NCBI RefSeq assembly: GCF_000421645.1
Contig: NZ_ATXK01000006.1
Location: forward strand, 174,618 to 238,617
Direction: 5' to 3'
Source: Aurantimonas coralicida DSM 14790
GTDB lineage: Bacteria > Pseudomonadota > Alphaproteobacteria > Rhizobiales > Rhizobiaceae
Length of the DNA: 64,000 bases
Every line of letters begins with the position of its first letter. Position 1 is the stretch's first letter. The notes under the pieces were generated by a model. The model made no database searches. It had not been told where the DNA came from and worked only from the letters and a program-made list of their open reading frames with translations. Shown piece by piece: positions 63,907-64,000 of this stretch. The translations under genes were made by a program, and so were the position numbers.

Positions 63907-64000
63907 ATGGCCAAGAGCAAATTCGAGCGCAACAAGCCGCATGTGAACATCGGCACGATCGGTCACGTTGACCATGGCAAGACGTCGCTGACGGCGGCGA
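63907..64000 (+). CDS. tuf: Elongation factor Tu (3' partial)
   Basis: 31 complete codons before the window ends: [20 protein letters not shown], then [11 protein letters not shown]. The GTP-binding P-loop GHVDHGKTS is complete. GGGAG at 63896-63900 is the ribosome-binding site. Elongation factor Tu delivers aminoacyl-tRNA to the ribosome. The rest of the gene is beyond the right edge. Confidence 0.98.

Overview
This 64-kb window is a high-GC, gene-dense chromosomal segment of an alphaproteobacterium, most likely of the order Hyphomicrobiales (Rhizobiales). The main reasons are the NuoE subunit with a fused helix-hairpin-helix tail, the order nuo operon - birA - ribonuclease J - mce - DUF1467 - proS - lolC - lolD, the short mitochondrial-type ProS, a Phasin_2-type protein, a DUF2336 protein, and TTGA-N6-TCAA (FNR/FixK-type) promoter boxes. 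I cannot place the genus. I see no rRNA, CRISPR array, insertion sequence, phage gene or replication origin.

Layout. (1) 1-12604: respiratory complex I genes nuoE (cut by the left edge), F, G, H, I, J, K, L, M, N, with an extra 73-residue membrane protein gene between nuoH and nuoI. (2) 12607-15838: birA, RNase J, methylmalonyl-CoA epimerase and DUF1467. (3) 15909-17577: a divergent oxidoreductase/TetR pair with two 18-bp operator copies between the genes. It sits inside what is otherwise a housekeeping block. (4) 18018-21333: proS, lolC, lolD. (5) 21442-25110: a glyoxalase-like dioxygenase, the four-carbon acid sugar pair otnK-otnC and two small unknown proteins. (6) 25199-30432, minus strand: nadE, pncC and a large Na+/H+ antiporter with a cyclic-nucleotide-binding tail. 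(7) 30664-36696: a cytosine-deaminase-like amidohydrolase and a four-gene BMP-type nucleoside/nucleobase ABC importer. (8) 36715-37990, minus strand: DUF1810 and exonuclease III.

(9) 38073-46740 is the most interesting accessory region. Three perfect TTGA-N6-TCAA boxes and one imperfect one lie about 41.5 bp from plausible transcription starts. The genes are a tandem universal stress protein, an unknown 85-residue protein, a zinc alcohol dehydrogenase, an ADP-forming acyl-CoA ligase fused to a GNAT acetyltransferase, a secreted c-type cytochrome, a fused APH-like/AAA kinase, an unknown 129-residue protein, a phasin and an unknown 70-residue protein. I read this as a low-oxygen response module.

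(10) 46795-54428: AI-2E family transporter, PilZ protein, rhomboid protease, CBS-pair protein, patatin-like lipase, hisI, folE, a NifU/IscU-like scaffold, yidD and a Gmad2-LysM protein. (11) 54580-63296: thrS, an acyltransferase, a secreted unknown protein, a nitroreductase/flavin-reductase pair, DUF2336, nadK, tRNA-Thr and rlmB. (12) 63453-64000: a strong promoter, tRNA-Tyr, tRNA-Gly and the start of tuf.

NAD metabolism recurs: complex I oxidises NADH, pncC and nadE are translationally coupled, and nadK lies about 34 kb away. Two intergenic regions hold Rho-independent terminators with no upstream protein gene in the matching orientation (17650-17804 minus, 49105-49211 plus), which makes them small-RNA candidates.
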